NCBI GenBank assembly: GCA_021030915.1
Contig: JAGEMR010000131.1
Location: forward strand, 17,879 to 81,878
Direction of reading: 5' to 3'
From: Astrothelium macrocarpum
Lineage: Eukaryota > Ascomycota > Dothideomycetes > Trypetheliales > Trypetheliaceae
DNA length: 64,000 nucleotides
In this document: piece by piece, positions 45,099 to 56,527 of the stretch
Layout: every line of letters starts with the position of its first letter
Numbering within the stretch: position 1 is the first letter of the stretch
Program-made: the position numbers and the translations under genes
The notes under the pieces: model-generated
Told to the model about the DNA's origin: nothing
The model's database searches: none
The model's input: only the letters and a program-made list of their open reading frames with translations

Positions 45099-46357
45099 TC
45101 CAAGAGGGCTGTGTCATTTACTGATCTGAGTTCACGGGTCAACTGCATTTGTCTTGAAATTCATAAAGATGCTATACCCTGGTCTTTGTCATTATGCTAG
45201 ATGTGTACGAGGTTTTGCACGTATTACAGATTGGGCTTATCCATCGCTAACGCACAACTAGACTCAGAAATTTCAAGATGCCTCGATATGAAATGCAATC
45301 TAACATGTGGAATGTGTCTCGCCAACGCTTACTTTACTTAAAGCAGAGAACGTTATCGAGCTCGATTCATGCATTATGACCTAAAATTTTAGGTAGCATG
45401 ATATCATGGGCAGTAAGCTTGACTGGACAAGGTTCAATAAGGCGGACATGAAAGAGCTTCAAGTTGGCCGATCGCTTTCCTGCAGCAGTTTTTGAGGATA
45501 GGATCGAGCACCCAGTAAATGACAGACAACTCTTTATCGTAACGTAAACCTACGGCCCACACACTACGTACGACAAGAAATGGTTGGATGCATCCAAGGA
45601 TATCAGACATCGAGGATCGCAGAACCGTGGCGATATCACCCTGTCTCACTCTCACAAGACTCTGCTCGGAAATCCTGTACATGCCTGCCGGTGGAACATT
45701 TGACGCATGTGGCTGAAAGTATCAAAAGATTGAATTGCTCTTGCTGAGCGAAGCCGAGATTCCACCAATTTTGATTTTGCTCAAGCGGCTCAGAATCGGA
45801 CGACAGCACTTCTCGGGTCGCAGATGCTGCTCATCAGACCTTTCTATCGCCAGCCCTCCACTTCATGAAACTTGTCATCACTTTGACAATCGTCATGACT
45901 TTTTCTATAGCTGAATATCCTGCAAATGTGCCATGATGAAACTTGCCAGCCCAGTAAAAAAGCATCACTATGTTAGCTAATTCATGTTTTGCCCACGGTG
46001 AATGAGCTTGGGGATCATCGTCATACCACTACCAACAAACAATGAACGAGCATTATAAGAATGGCGACCTTGCTTTGGAGGTACGATTCTTCTTTTCTGT
46101 TCATCACTCTCCTTACAAATTCCCTCCCGATCTCATAGCTTTAGGCGGACTTTGTTTGATTTGATATCTGTATTCAATACCTCCTCAACATCATCAGCTT
46201 AATCCTCACAACCCTACTTTCGTGTCCTGAATTCAAAAGGACAATCACCAAACTCAGAAGCCGATATCTTCATACTCCCGTGGTCCCTCAATCAACGGTA
46301 CTTAGATCGCTTGGAATTCACGCCACGGCGGAACGCCACGACCGATTCAAAGTCAAC
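45099..46357. other. Intergenic region after nop4
   Basis: About 1.26 kb without a recognisable gene. A short open frame at 46,044-46,082 ends at a good donor (GAG|GTACGATTC) and might be a leader exon of the small Cys/His-rich gene, but I cannot complete that model. No repeats seen. Confidence 0.35.
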
Positions 46358-46537
46358 ATGTGCCAATACGAACTTATCGCATTCTCTTGCGGGCACTTCG
46401 GCCGTCGTATAGTCAGGTATTGCCATTCCGCTAGGAATGACCCGAATCATTATTGCTTTGGCGCTTGGAGATACGTTCGTCAAATGAACTATCCAGAGCC
46501 CTGCACTAGTTGCGGTGGGCAACATGGCGCACCATAA
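46358..46537 (+). CDS. Small Cys/His-rich protein, 59 residues
   Basis: ATG 46358 opens a frame of 59 codons with a strikingly regular metal-ligand pattern: CQYE, then CGH, then YCHSARNDPNHYCFGAW, then CTSC near the end. That is six Cys and three or more His in a compact chain, consistent with a small zinc-binding fold. I believe similar short proteins with a CGH...YCH.ARND...CFG core are common in filamentous ascomycetes, but I cannot confirm this here and know no function. The frame is open upstream to 46,280, so a longer N-terminus is possible; the internal ATG is preferred because homology-like order begins at MCQYE. Confidence 0.55.
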   Translation: MCQYELIAFSCGHFGRRIVRYCHSARNDPNHYCFGAWRYVRQMNYPEPCTSCGGQHGAP

Positions 46538-47210
46538 ACGCGAGACAGGCACTATTTAGAAGCTCGCAGCACCTGATGTGATGCTGTGCTTCTGCCCATG
46601 CGGAGCGATGCTTATGGAACTGTTTGTCTCAAGTGGGGTTGCATGGAGTTTTTGAGGCAGGGGAGAGTGTTGCTCTACAGCTGGCTGTCAGTTCTTTCCA
46701 TGGGTCTCCCGTGTTGTTTGGCTTTCTGTTTGCCGTGTTCTGCTTTGCTATGGTTTTGTCCTATGAGTCGGCTCCGGATTGAACTGGCCTGAAATTTTCC
46801 ATCTTGAATGTCATTCTGATGTTTCCGATTTGTTGGTAGTAGTGGTCCTGCCTGATCAGCCTGTACTTCTGGTGGATGTAATTGGATGGCCTGTTCCAGA
46901 CGAATATGTACATGAGTACGCTAGCGACAATCTAACGGATCTAGAAGTACGATTCAGTTACATCTCGGTATGCATGAAATGAAAATTGGTGAAGGGGCAT
47001 ACGCGCAATAACAAAAAAATGATCAAAAGTCGGCAAGATCTCCGCGCGGAATATCCGTGATTTGTGCTACCTTTCATTACTGACAGGTTCGCAGCAAGGT
47101 TTACGGAAGGGGAACTGACGTTCCGAAAGTGTCGTGTCACCCCAATTAACGGTTACAGGTCGGCAAAACGCAATGGCAGAGCCGTATTAATCAGGAATGT
47201 CTAATTCAAG
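46538..47210. other. Convergent intergenic region
   Basis: 673 bases between the small Cys/His-rich ORF (+) and the MAPR gene (-). Short open frames at 46,586-46,982 look hydrophobic by composition only. Nothing supported. Confidence 0.35.
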
Positions 47211-47774
47211 CTATAGATTTGCCGTACCTTGCACTTCCCCCACGATGTTGTACCTCTTACTGAAGAAGGTATACCATTCTTCCAAAACAGTCTTCTCCTT
47301 GTCAGGTAGGTCCTCCCATTCCGCTCGAACATCTTCAAGCTTCAACGAAGACTGAGCTAAGGCACGCGAAGCATCCTTACCAGCAAAAACTAACGCTATC
47401 AGAGAAGTCCGGATAAAGCCCAGATTCGGGCAACCCACCGTGGTATTGACCAGTTGCCCCGTATGCCTTGTTGTTGCTTACGTCGAAGACTTTCCCCTTG
47501 CAGCAGTGCTGTCAGCTTAGGCTAAACTCGACGAGCAATCAAGATCCAATGCACCGACCTTGATAGCGACGTATGTAGGAAACCCTTCATGGGTGCCTAT
47601 CGCCAATCAGTGTTCAGTCTGAGCCAACGTTCCGTATGGTGATCAAATGAGGCACATACCATCGCACTTGGCGAGATGGTCCAGGCTGATCGGATCGCTC
47701 TTGGGAGGATCGAGCTTGACGGGGACTTTTGGCTCGAAATTTTTGGGCTCAGCCGCATGCTCTCTTTCCGACAT
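47211..47774 (-). CDS. Cytochrome b5-like heme/steroid-binding (MAPR family) protein
   Basis: Four exons, 47774-47660, 47596-47559, 47496-47439 and 47389-47211, give 129 residues. The domain reads LDHLAKCDG, THEGFPTYVAIKGKVFDVS, YGATGQYHVFAGKDASRALA and ends FFSKRYNIVGEVQ: the cytochrome b5-like fold of the membrane-associated progesterone receptor (MAPR) group, including Dap1 and neudesin. Unlike Dap1 there is no N-terminal membrane helix; the protein should be soluble. MAPR proteins bind heme through Tyr; the Tyr of GQYHVFAGKDASR fits that role. Introns are 50-63 nt. The tail after GEVQ is uncertain because a GTACGG donor-like site follows. Confidence 0.85.
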
Positions 47775-48283
47775 TTTGTACCTTATCTTGCACAAACTAG
47801 ATGAGGTGGTGAATTGTTTCGAAATAAGGTTCATCACATGCTTGCAGAATAATGCTTACGTCATGGGTTGCTAGGACCGGAGTGCTCGTGCAGGACCAAT
47901 CTCTTGGGTCGGCCCGAGCCCGGAAGACACCGAGCGTGTGGACACACACCCGCGAGGCCGCCTCCACCATCTCTCGTCCTTTCACATTCATACAGTCGGT
48001 CAACCTTGATCAAAGCTGCACTCGAAATATGTGAAAGAGACAATTTCCGCATGCATCATAGCTTCGGCCCGCCACACGAGTACATACTTTGAAGACAGGC
48101 TCGCTGAATGGGTATCGTCTGCAAATCAAGCAAGACCTTTAAAGGTATATGACAGCTACATAACAGTAGGGGATTATTGGTATGTTAGATTTACAGAGCA
48201 GGTCTTTGCGATCCCACATTTCGAAATCCGGTTTGGAAGTTGCTGGTTTATTCCACAATTGCAGGTTCCAGTACCCGCGCCCA
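47775..48283. promoter_or_regulatory. Promoter region of the MAPR gene
   Basis: 509 bases between the MAPR start and the 3' end of the agmatinase-like gene. Short frames on both strands show no domain; presumed promoter plus 3' UTR. Confidence 0.35.
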
Positions 48284-50200
48284 CTACTCAACTGGCTGGA
48301 TTGGTTGTGCGACCATGAGCGCCACAAGGGACTGGATTATCTCCGCGGCCGCGAGAACCGTTGTCTCCCCAGGGTTGTCATAGATAGGGGCAACTTCAAC
48401 TATACCTTGATCAGACTTGGACCAAAATCGCCTTGCTAACTCGAAGCAAGCTTCACTCACCCACGTCTGCTCCAACGACTTGGAGTCCTTCTAGATCATC
48501 AAGAATAGTCAATAGTTCTCGAGTCGTCCAGCCGCCTACCTCGCTCGTGCCCGTAGCTATTCGAGGTTAGAACCTGCATAGCTATCTTGATTTGTATAAC
48601 CTTAAACGGCGGGTATAACGTTGCTCTATCCACTAATCTCGGCCACGTGCAAGGTTCGGCTGATTGGAAATACTTCCGGGGAGCACAAGACCCAGTCAGG
48701 AAGGGTTCAATGGTAGACATAAAGGACGGGAACTTACCAGGAGCAAATGCAGGATCCAATACGTCAATGTCAACGCTAATGTAAACATTTGAGCCTTCAA
48801 CTCTTTTCTTCAGCACCTCAATGATACCATCCACGCCGATCCTGTCAATGTCACGGGCTGTAACAATGTGAAACCCACATCTTACGTCATTTCTCAAATC
48901 TCCCTTGGGTCGCATCACAGGCGCTCTAATTCCAGCATGGATGGACGAATTCTTTATGAGTCCTTCTTCGTGCGCAAGATGAAGGAACGTGCCGTGGTTC
49001 ACACCTCTGCGAGATTATCTCTCTGTCAATGGATCTCTCAAGCTTAGTATGAAAACCAAAGTGGACTTACGCATAATGCGATAGGCCTCCTCCTGAGCAA
49101 CGACCATCAGACCCACGGATCAAGAACAGGCGTGAAACAAACACTTACCAAGCACTCTCGGGTCCCACGTATCTGTAACCATTTCGCATCAGCGCACAAG
49201 CAGCAGGTTTTTGAGACAGCACGAGCTTCGTTGACCAAAGACATCATGCGAGCTTACCCAAATGGCTATCGAAATGAATAACGCTAACATTACCCCAATG
49301 CTGATGCACGGATCTCAAGGCTGACAAGGTCGTGGTATGATCCCCACCCAGCGTGATGATCCGTGGGTTGCTGTATGCTGGCTCGTTTGCTCGTCTTCCG
49401 GAGATGATCTAGTTTTTCCAGCTGACCTTTAGTTCATGCCCGTTGGAGTATGGTTGTACCGACAACGGAAATGTCTCGCGTACGCGGCTGTTACATGAGA
49501 AGTACCTTGTGTGCCTGATCCAGTTGCTTCAGCGCCACCGTGTTGTCCTTGAAACTGTCAGCTATGGAGTAACGCGTCACAACACGATGAGGCTGGGATT
49601 TACCAGAAACGTCAAAGGTGCATCCCCACAGTCAATAATCTTGGCCCAACTCTTGAACACGTTTTTGCCTTGAAAAGCAGTCAGCAAGGAATACGAGGTG
49701 CGATTGAGCAAATCTTGGTTTTCTGACCGGTGTATATTGACCACGCAAAATCTGGAGCTATTCTGCGAGAACCTTGGCGAATACCACTAGGACCGTAGCG
49801 AGCTCCTGGGCGAGCCGTAACACCCTATACGAGCATTAAAGGTGAGGTCGAAAAGAGAATGAGCTTGCTTAGAGTAAAGTAGTCTCCTAGACATTTGATA
49901 CTATGCACTGGAATCTTGATATAGAACAGAAAGATACTTTAGTAAACGATTACCTACAGTATCAAACGGAGCTCCAAGGAATGCAATGTCGTATTTTTCG
50001 ATATCCTCGTCACTGCTCAAACAGTGAACATAGGGTACATTTGCAAAAGTCATCAACCCATTGAACGCGTTGCCTGTGGTGACATCGATATCAGATAGTA
50101 GATCCACCTGAAATGGGCTCTGGTAGGCACTATTTGGAGGAAATACTATATCTCGTGCCAAGCAAATTTGCAAGACGAAAAGTAAAACCAGAGCCGACAT
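48284..50200 (-). CDS. Secreted agmatinase-like ureohydrolase
   Basis: Ten exons: 50200-49958, 49824-49728, 49668-49604, 49547-49506, 49408-49258, 49172-49149, 49092-49071, 49006-48738, 48556-48461 and 48399-48284, giving 374 residues. The binuclear manganese ligands of the arginase/agmatinase fold are all present: LGGDHTTT, HFDSHLDTW and SVDIDVLDPAFAP, followed by TGTSEVGGWTTREL and EVAPIYDNPGET. The enzyme should hydrolyse a guanidino compound to urea, agmatine being the usual substrate of this branch. The N-terminus (MSALVLLFVLQICLA) is a signal peptide, so the product enters the secretory pathway, unlike mitochondrial or cytosolic relatives. Exons 6 and 7 are only 24 and 22 nt. Introns range from 56 to 181 nt. 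Confidence 0.88.
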
Positions 50201-50605
50201 TCTGATGCACAGTTAATTCCAAGCCAAAGTCTTGGAAAATCAGAAAAATAAAGCGAAACATGAAGCGAAATTTGTTGTGCCCCTCGGCTCAAAGAACCCC
50301 CTCATGTTAGGATCAGGCCTTTTCCCTATCGCACTACTAAAGCAATCGGACGAGAGAGCAACTTTAAAAAAAGATCACTAGGTTAACTGGACTTTCTGGT
50401 CATGTACAAGCACCAATTCTCTCCCTATGTGCACGATTCCTAAACATCTTCAGGACGTGCCAATACTAAAACATAGTACTCTAACTTTAATCCATATCCG
50501 TTAGGTAAGGGTATCTAGCGAGTGACCTAGCTTGCTCAACCATCAATCCCTCATCAACCCTTTACTACACTACCAAAGCCCACCTTATCCTTGCAAGCTC
50601 CCCAT
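50201..50605. promoter_or_regulatory. Promoter region of the agmatinase-like gene
   Basis: 405 bases between the agmatinase-like start and the 3' end of the cue5-like gene. No gene seen. The C-rich strand bias of the cue5 3' end starts around 50,540. Confidence 0.35.
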
Positions 50606-52148
50606 CTACTTCCCCGGCGACAGTAACTTCTCCGCCTCCCCATCCCTCTGCGCAATACTCCCCGCCCTCTCCGCCGGCCTTAACCCCCCTTCTTCCCCCT
50701 CCTTTTTCTTCTCCTCCCCGCCTTCCTCCCCAGCCTTACGCTTCAACCGCGCCGCATCCTCGCCGCGCACCTCCTCGTCGTCATCGCCCACGCTAAACGG
50801 ATCGTTGTCCTCGTCTTCCGGCTCCGGCTGCGGCGCCACCGACGTGAGCGGCTGCCATTTGCTGCCGCTGCTGGCCTTGACGCCGCCGGACGGCGACGGT
50901 TGCCGCTTGATGGCGGCCGCTTCGACTTCGTCGATGGGACCGGGTGGCGTGGGCTTGAAGAGGTCCGGGTTTGCGAGGGGACGGGTGGTGCGGCGAGGAG
51001 GTTGTTGGGGTGGTGTTGGACCTGCGAATTACGTGGATTAGTGGGCGTTGAGAGAATGTAAGAGGAGAGGAGCTATTGGTGTGAAAAGGGAAACACTTGC
51101 GTACCTTCTTCGTCGCGTAACTCAAGTTGGGTGAAGTCGTCGCCGAGGACGTGCGGGTCAGAGTCGTAGCGCTCGCGGTCGCCGCTGGGGCGGGATCTGT
51201 CGGAGTTTTTGCGGAAGCCATAGCGGGGTTGGGATGCGGAGGAAGCAAAGTTTTGTTGTTCGGGAGTGCCGGTTTTGGCGGGGGCGACGTCGTCGTCTTC
51301 GCTGCCGTCCATTCTTCGTTTGAAGTCAGAGATCCATCGGTTGACTGTTCTCTGGGTGTCTTGGAAGCCTTTCTTGATGTTTTCTTGGATCTTCGGCAGT
51401 TCCTCTGAAAAGTATGGTTCAGTATAGAACAGGCTTTGCAGCTCGTACCTCGAACGTACCATCGAAGAAACTTGGGCTTGTCTCCCCATCATCATAGTCA
51501 TACGGTTGTTGTTGCTGCCTGCGAGGCAATGGCGGACCTTGACCTTGATCTGGTCCCTGCTGGTAACGTGCAGCATTGTAATGTTCATTCAGTTGGCGCG
51601 CATACAGCTCATCTGCTTCCATTTGTGTCTGAGGCTGCGTTCGTCGCGGAGGTGGTGGAGGGGCCTCTTCCTCGGCTTTGAAGCTTGGATCGGACATTCC
51701 TATCATTTGTTAGCCAGCTCGGTTTTAATACAACGTAGTGACGGCGATTAACATGCCTAACAATGCATTGAACGCGGGCTCCACTCTGCCTCCGCTGGCT
51801 GTTAGGACGGCTTTGACGACTTTTGAGTCCATGTCAGGAAAGGCTTCGATAAGAGTGGCCTCGGCTTGCGCCTGTGGACTCATTGGCCGCGGAGGCTTTG
51901 GTGGAGGAGCTTCTTCTTGGGATGGTGTGGGTGCTTGAGCTTGAGTAGCAGAAGTTTTCAATTGAGCGGCTGCTTCCGAGGCTGAAGCAGCATTTTCATG
52001 GGTCTCTTCATCGTCAAAATCCAGTTCCCGCGCCGTAGTTGGTGATTCGGCGCCTGTCTTCTGGTGTGGCATAAGTAACCGTATTCCGCGTATACCTGGT
52101 AGAGTTTGGGATGCTTACAAGCTTCTCGGAGTTCTCGTGCTCAGCCAT
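50606..52148 (-). CDS. CUE-domain protein, Cue5-like ubiquitin-binding adaptor
   Basis: Five exons, 52148-52119, 52060-51757, 51699-51460, 51404-51105 and 51021-50606, give 429 residues. A CUE domain lies about residues 70-115 (EATLIEAFPDMDSKVVKAVL, then GGRVEPAFNALLGMSDPSF). After it come the family landmarks QMEADELYARQLNEHY, then SFFDEELPKIQENIKKGF and TVNRWISDFKRRMDG. The C-terminus is Pro- and Glu-rich and disordered. Yeast Cue5 links ubiquitinated aggregates to Atg8 for autophagy; that role is inferred. Intron 2 (51,700-51,756) begins GCATGT, a GC-AG intron required to join NALLG to MSDPS. The 3' third is GC-rich. A 173-bp divergent promoter separates it from the helicase. Confidence 0.88.
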
Positions 52149-52321
52149 GATATAACAATCGATAGGGACGAGCAATATAGCGTAGCAGTGGAGCAACGTA
52201 CTCAGTGAAAGTCAATGTCAGAGTTCCGAGGAATTGTGAAGAATAGCGAGCAGGTTCATGGGGTGGTTGCCTTGCGCCGCGTCAATGTCCAAGTTTCAAC
52301 GGTCAACAGGGTCCACTTTGC

Positions 52322-54681
52322 ATGAACACCACGGCCAGTCCTGTGATAGGAATAAAACACTCGTTGTGTGGAAAGCTACTACTCGGACAAAGCAACCAAC
52401 GACGCGAACCGATTCGATCCTTGCGGGATCATGGCTGTTATTCATCCCTAGACAAGGAACTATTCCACGACATGGGGGACTTTGATCTCTCAGACGGCTT
52501 TATTGCAGCTCTTCATAAACCGCCATCTCTTCTTCCCATTGCCCGTCATCGTGAAGCGTTGCTTTACCTCATCGAAACCTATCCTGTCGTCATTGTAGTA
52601 GGTCAGACGGGTAGTGGCAAGACTACTCAGATTCCTCAATTTTTGGAGCAAGCAGGATGGTGCAACGACGGAAAGGTCATTGCGGTCACGCAGGTCGGTG
52701 GGTTTTCCCAAGCCTCTTAGATTTGCAATCACTTTCATGACACTGACTTCTTGATAGCCACGGAGGGTGGCGGCCATATCAGTTGCAACTCGAGTGGCTG
52801 AAGAGATGAGGTGCAATGTTGGTCAAGAGGTACGATACTCAGACAACTAATGGTACAGATATTCATTCAATTGTAGGTCGGCTATTCAATAAGATTTGAA
52901 GATGTGACTTCTGCCAAGACAAAGGTCAAATTCTTGACAGATGGATTGCTTCTTCGAGAAGCCCTTGTAGATCCACTGTTATCAAGATATTCCGTAATTA
53001 TGGTGGATGAAGCTCACGAGAGATCTCTGAGTTCGGATATCTTGCTGGGCATTCTCAAAAAGATTCGCAAAAAGCGTCCGGATTTGAGAATCATAGTCAG
53101 CAGCGCTACTCTTCAAGCCGAAGATTTCCTGAGATTTTTTACTGGTGATGCCTCAGAGATCAGAAATGGTTCTGCGGATAGCAGTAATGAAACTCCTGAA
53201 TTAGGGGGTAGCATTGGCCGAATTATCAGCCTTGAGGGACGCATGTATCCCGTCGATATTCACTATCTTGAAGAAGCAGCAGAAGACTTTGTGGAGCGCG
53301 CTGTGCAAACTGCCTTCGACATACACACTCAAGAAGACGAGGGCGACATCCTCATCTTCATGACTGGACGAGACGAAATTGACACAGTAATTGAGATGAT
53401 CACAGATAGAGTTCCATCTCTTCGCCAAGGCAGTTCGGAGATCCTCGCCCTCCCACTCTATGCTGGTCTCTCCGCCGAGCAACAAATGTACGTCTTCGAA
53501 CCCGCGCCTGAAAACACTCGTAAAATCATAGTTGCCACCAACATCGCTGAAGCCTCTGTGACCATCGACGGCATTGTCTACGTCATTGATCCTGGCTTCG
53601 TCAAACTCCGCGCCTTCAACCCCAATACCGCTATTGAGACCCTCACCGCTGTCCCCATCTCGCGCGCCTCGGCTACCCAGCGAGCTGGTCGTGCTGGCCG
53701 CACGAAGCCGGGAAAGTGCTATCGTCTCTACACTGAAGACGCGTACGCCGCGCTCCCTGAGTCGACCGTACCAGAGATCCAACGCTCAAGCCTTGCCCTC
53801 ATGATTCTTCAGCTCAAAGCTCTTGGTGTCGACAACATCGCTCGCTTCACTTTTCCTACACCACCGCCCGCGCAGCTCGTTGTGCGTGCTCTAGAGTTAC
53901 TTGCAGCGCTAGGTGCACTAGATGAGTATGCGAAGTTGACGCGGCCACTTGGAGTGCGGATGGCGGAGCTGGGAGGGGTAGAACCCATGATGGCGAGAGT
54001 GCTACTTGGAGCAGCGGACTTTGGTTGTTTGAGTGAAGTGTTGTCGATTGCCGCGATGACGAGTTTGCAAGGTGGTGTATGGGTGGAAGTGGGGAAGAAG
54101 GATGGAGAATCGGCGAGGAGGAAATTTGCTGTGGAGGAGGGTGATCATGTGACACTTCTAAATGTATATCAGGCTTTTATCACGAAAGGGAAGAAGAAAA
54201 TGAAGTGGTGTCGTGAAAATGGATTGAATCACAAGAATCTGGTGCGGGCTGTCAGTATTCGAAGTCAGTTGAAGAGGTATCTAGAGAGGTTTGGGATCAA
54301 TGTGGATGAGAGCTTGAATGCTGATGCGGACCGAACAAGATTGGGTGGACTGGACAAGGGAGAGCAAATCAGAAGATGCTTGACGACAGGATACTTTTCG
54401 CATGCAGCGAGGATGCAGCCTGATGGATCTTTCAAGACGGTGAATGGTGGGACGACATTATTTGCGCATCCCAGTTCGTTGATGTTCGTAAGTAAATTCG
54501 ACTCTTCAACTGACGTACAATCTACTGATGCTATGGCAACTTGCAGAATCGAAAAGCGGATTGGGTCATCTTTCATGAAGTAATGGAAACAGGTTCGAAG
54601 ACTTTTATAAGGGACATTTCTAAGATTGAGAAAGCTTGGTTGCTAGAATATGCCCCCGACTTTTATCAGGTCAGTAAATGA
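52322..54681 (+). CDS. dhx35: DEAH-box RNA helicase DHX35
   Basis: Four exons, 52322-52693, 52758-52829, 52877-54487 and 54547-54681, give 729 residues. Helicase motifs are complete: I GQTGSGKTT (about residue 95), PRRVAA (Ia), II DEAH (about 193), III SAT, and VI QRAGRAGR. The helicase-associated and OB-fold parts follow, ending IEKAWLLEYAPDFYQ. The order and length fit DHX35, a spliceosomal C-complex-associated helicase. The N-terminus is uncertain: the first 50 residues do not resemble the family, and ATG 52475 (MGDFDLSDG) is an alternative. The final codons after FYQ (VSK, stop) may be intronic; a GTCAGT donor lies there and a short last exon could follow. Confidence 0.88.
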
Positions 54682-55452
54682 ATCCAATGAATATGCTTAT
54701 TCAAAGCCACGGTATCTTTCCTCTCGAAAGCTCATGACAGCCTCAAAACGTTCTGCATTTCTAAAACCCAACTTGAAGACGGAAAACCCAAACTACCAAA
54801 GTTCACTTGTGTTCGGCTGGAACCTCAACATCCCCATATAGAAAGGTGCGAGAAGTTTTCTCAGCTCTACCAGAATCTATTCTCATGCTCGCATGCAATT
54901 GTGGCAGCCTCCAACGCAACAGTTATAGAGCGTGTCTCGATCTCATTGAATCTGCATTGATGTCGATAGAAAATTGAGGCAACCCCCAAACTAAAAGCCG
55001 TTTAACGCTGAATTATTTAATGAAATTACAGCGAACGTATTCCGTAAAGTTGTAAGAGGTTATCTCAAATCTTCACAATTCTTTGATCGGCGTATTAGCA
55101 TTTTGGGCAAACCTCGGTCTGGAAGCTGCCAAAACGTTCACGGTCTCACGAAAACCATTTCAATATTAACACGAGATTATGGCAGCCCCTAGCCGAAAAA
55201 CGATCGGATAGATAGATTGGTCATAAAAGCCAAAGCGGCTCTCAACCCAAAAGCTGCAAGGAATCTTATCTTGCCTCCTCAGAAAAATTAATGTCCAGAT
55301 GTTAGTTTGGGGAAACCCCCGATCAAAATGATACACATTCGTTAGAGGCAGAATAAAAGGCACGGCACTCACAAAGTCAGAAATTGCAAGAAAGCATCCG
55401 AAATCACTTCAATTCGTTTAACTCCCGTGTATACATATAGGGAAGACCTCAA
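54682..55452. other. Convergent intergenic region
   Basis: About 770 bases after the helicase. A 60-codon plus-strand frame at 54,650-54,841 may contain the true helicase end. The rest, including a 55,020-55,420 A+T-rich part, shows no gene. Confidence 0.35.
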
Positions 55453-55692
55453 TTACTTCTCGTCCCCATCGTCCTTCTTATTCCAGAACCTCATTTTCTT
55501 CCCCAGCTTTTTCACCAAACGCCAGACCCACCGACGCACGACCTTTAGAGGCTTGGGGAGCCTCCCATACTCCCCAACGATCCACCACGCTGCCCGAAAC
55601 AGTCCCACCTTCATTCCCACCTCCGCAATGTCCGCTCTCATACTTTCCAAGTTCAGGAGCATATGCTCCCCCGCCAATGCGATGGGGGCCAA
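55453..55692 (-). CDS. Trp-rich ORF of unknown status
   Basis: A minus-strand frame ends at 55,453 and stays open upstream past 55,760, overlapping the end of the PITH gene in another frame. Its translation is unusually rich in Trp and basic residues (WWIVGEYGRLPKPLKVV, then RRWVWRLVKKLGKKMRFW). No ATG occurs in frame before 55,661, so if it is a gene either a short product starts there or an exon is missing. No family recognised. It could also be an artefact of composition. Confidence 0.2.
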   Translation of the reverse strand: MAPIALAGEHMLLNLESMRADIAEVGMKVGLFRAAWWIVGEYGRLPKPLKVVRRWVWRLVKKLGKKMRFWNKKDDGDEK

Positions 55693-55751
55693 CCGGCTGA
55701 CAACGTAGTCATCTCTTGACCACCAGAGTTGCAGCCATTGGATGCGCGTGC

Positions 55752-56527
55752 TTAGCCAGATCCAGGCCCACCACCCAACTGTGAAGCGGTAAAGATTGGG
55801 GCATCCCCGGAAACCTTTTGATCACTAGGGTTAGTGGCTATCTCGTATAAAAAGGAAATGGGATCTCGATTAAGCCGGAGGAAACTGCCTCTCAGCCCGA
55901 TATAACTCATTCTTGTGACTATTTCTTCGTCCTCCACTAGTCCAAAATTGTCCTCAAAGAAGAGGGTAAGGTGCTGAACGGCGTTGAATAGGGCCCGGCG
56001 TACTGGGATCTCCTGGACCTGGTTAGTTTGTGCCAGTTCGAACGTTTGGGTTGGAGCGAGCTCCATAGCGGTCTCAAAATCCAGATTCTCTTTGTTGACA
56101 AAGACTTTTAAAGTCTTTGGTGCTGATGAGGTTTCTGAGCTGCGGATCATAATCGAAGACAGGTTGACTTGGCCAGTAAAGCTGTAAAAAGTTAGTTCAA
56201 TGGAATAAGCTTCAATATATTATAAGGCTTTGTAAGAGTTCATATGACTTACGGAATGTGTATAATGAGTTGCTCGTCTGTATCACTCTCAAGCTCTGGC
56301 TCTGTAGTCAGGCGTTCTTGCCACGTCTTCTTGAGGATGAATTGACCAGACCGTGGCTGAGCTTCGTTCAATGTCTCGACGCGATCAAAGTCGATTTGAT
56401 GGTATAGCAGATCTCCAGGGGCAGATTCAATTTCGTCAGAGTGATCGTGGCCATCGTGGCCATCGTGTTCGTGGTCGTGTCCGTCGTGGTGGTGGTGCAA
56501 ATGACCGTTAGAATTGGGATCCGCCAT
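55752..56527 (-). CDS. PITH-domain protein
   Basis: Two exons, 56527-56253 and 56181-55752, joined across a 71-nt intron, give 234 residues. The PITH (proteasome-interacting thioredoxin) domain starts at LYHQIDFDRVETLNE and includes IIHIPFTGQVNLSSI, ALFNAVQHLTLFFEDNFG and TRMSYIGLRGSF; it ends with NPSDQKVSG and a Gly-rich tail. There is no thioredoxin domain, so this is the stand-alone PITHD1 type. The first 30 residues are packed with His (HLHHHHDGHDHEHDGH), a potential metal-binding stretch. PITH domains associate with the proteasome; the cellular role is otherwise poorly known. The upstream side carries a 22-bp minisatellite. Confidence 0.9.

Noticed and set aside
54488..54546. Helicase frame reading through to 54,583
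   Set aside because: The read-through sequence is not helicase-like, while splicing 54,488-54,546 restores the conserved DWVIFHEV segment in frame.
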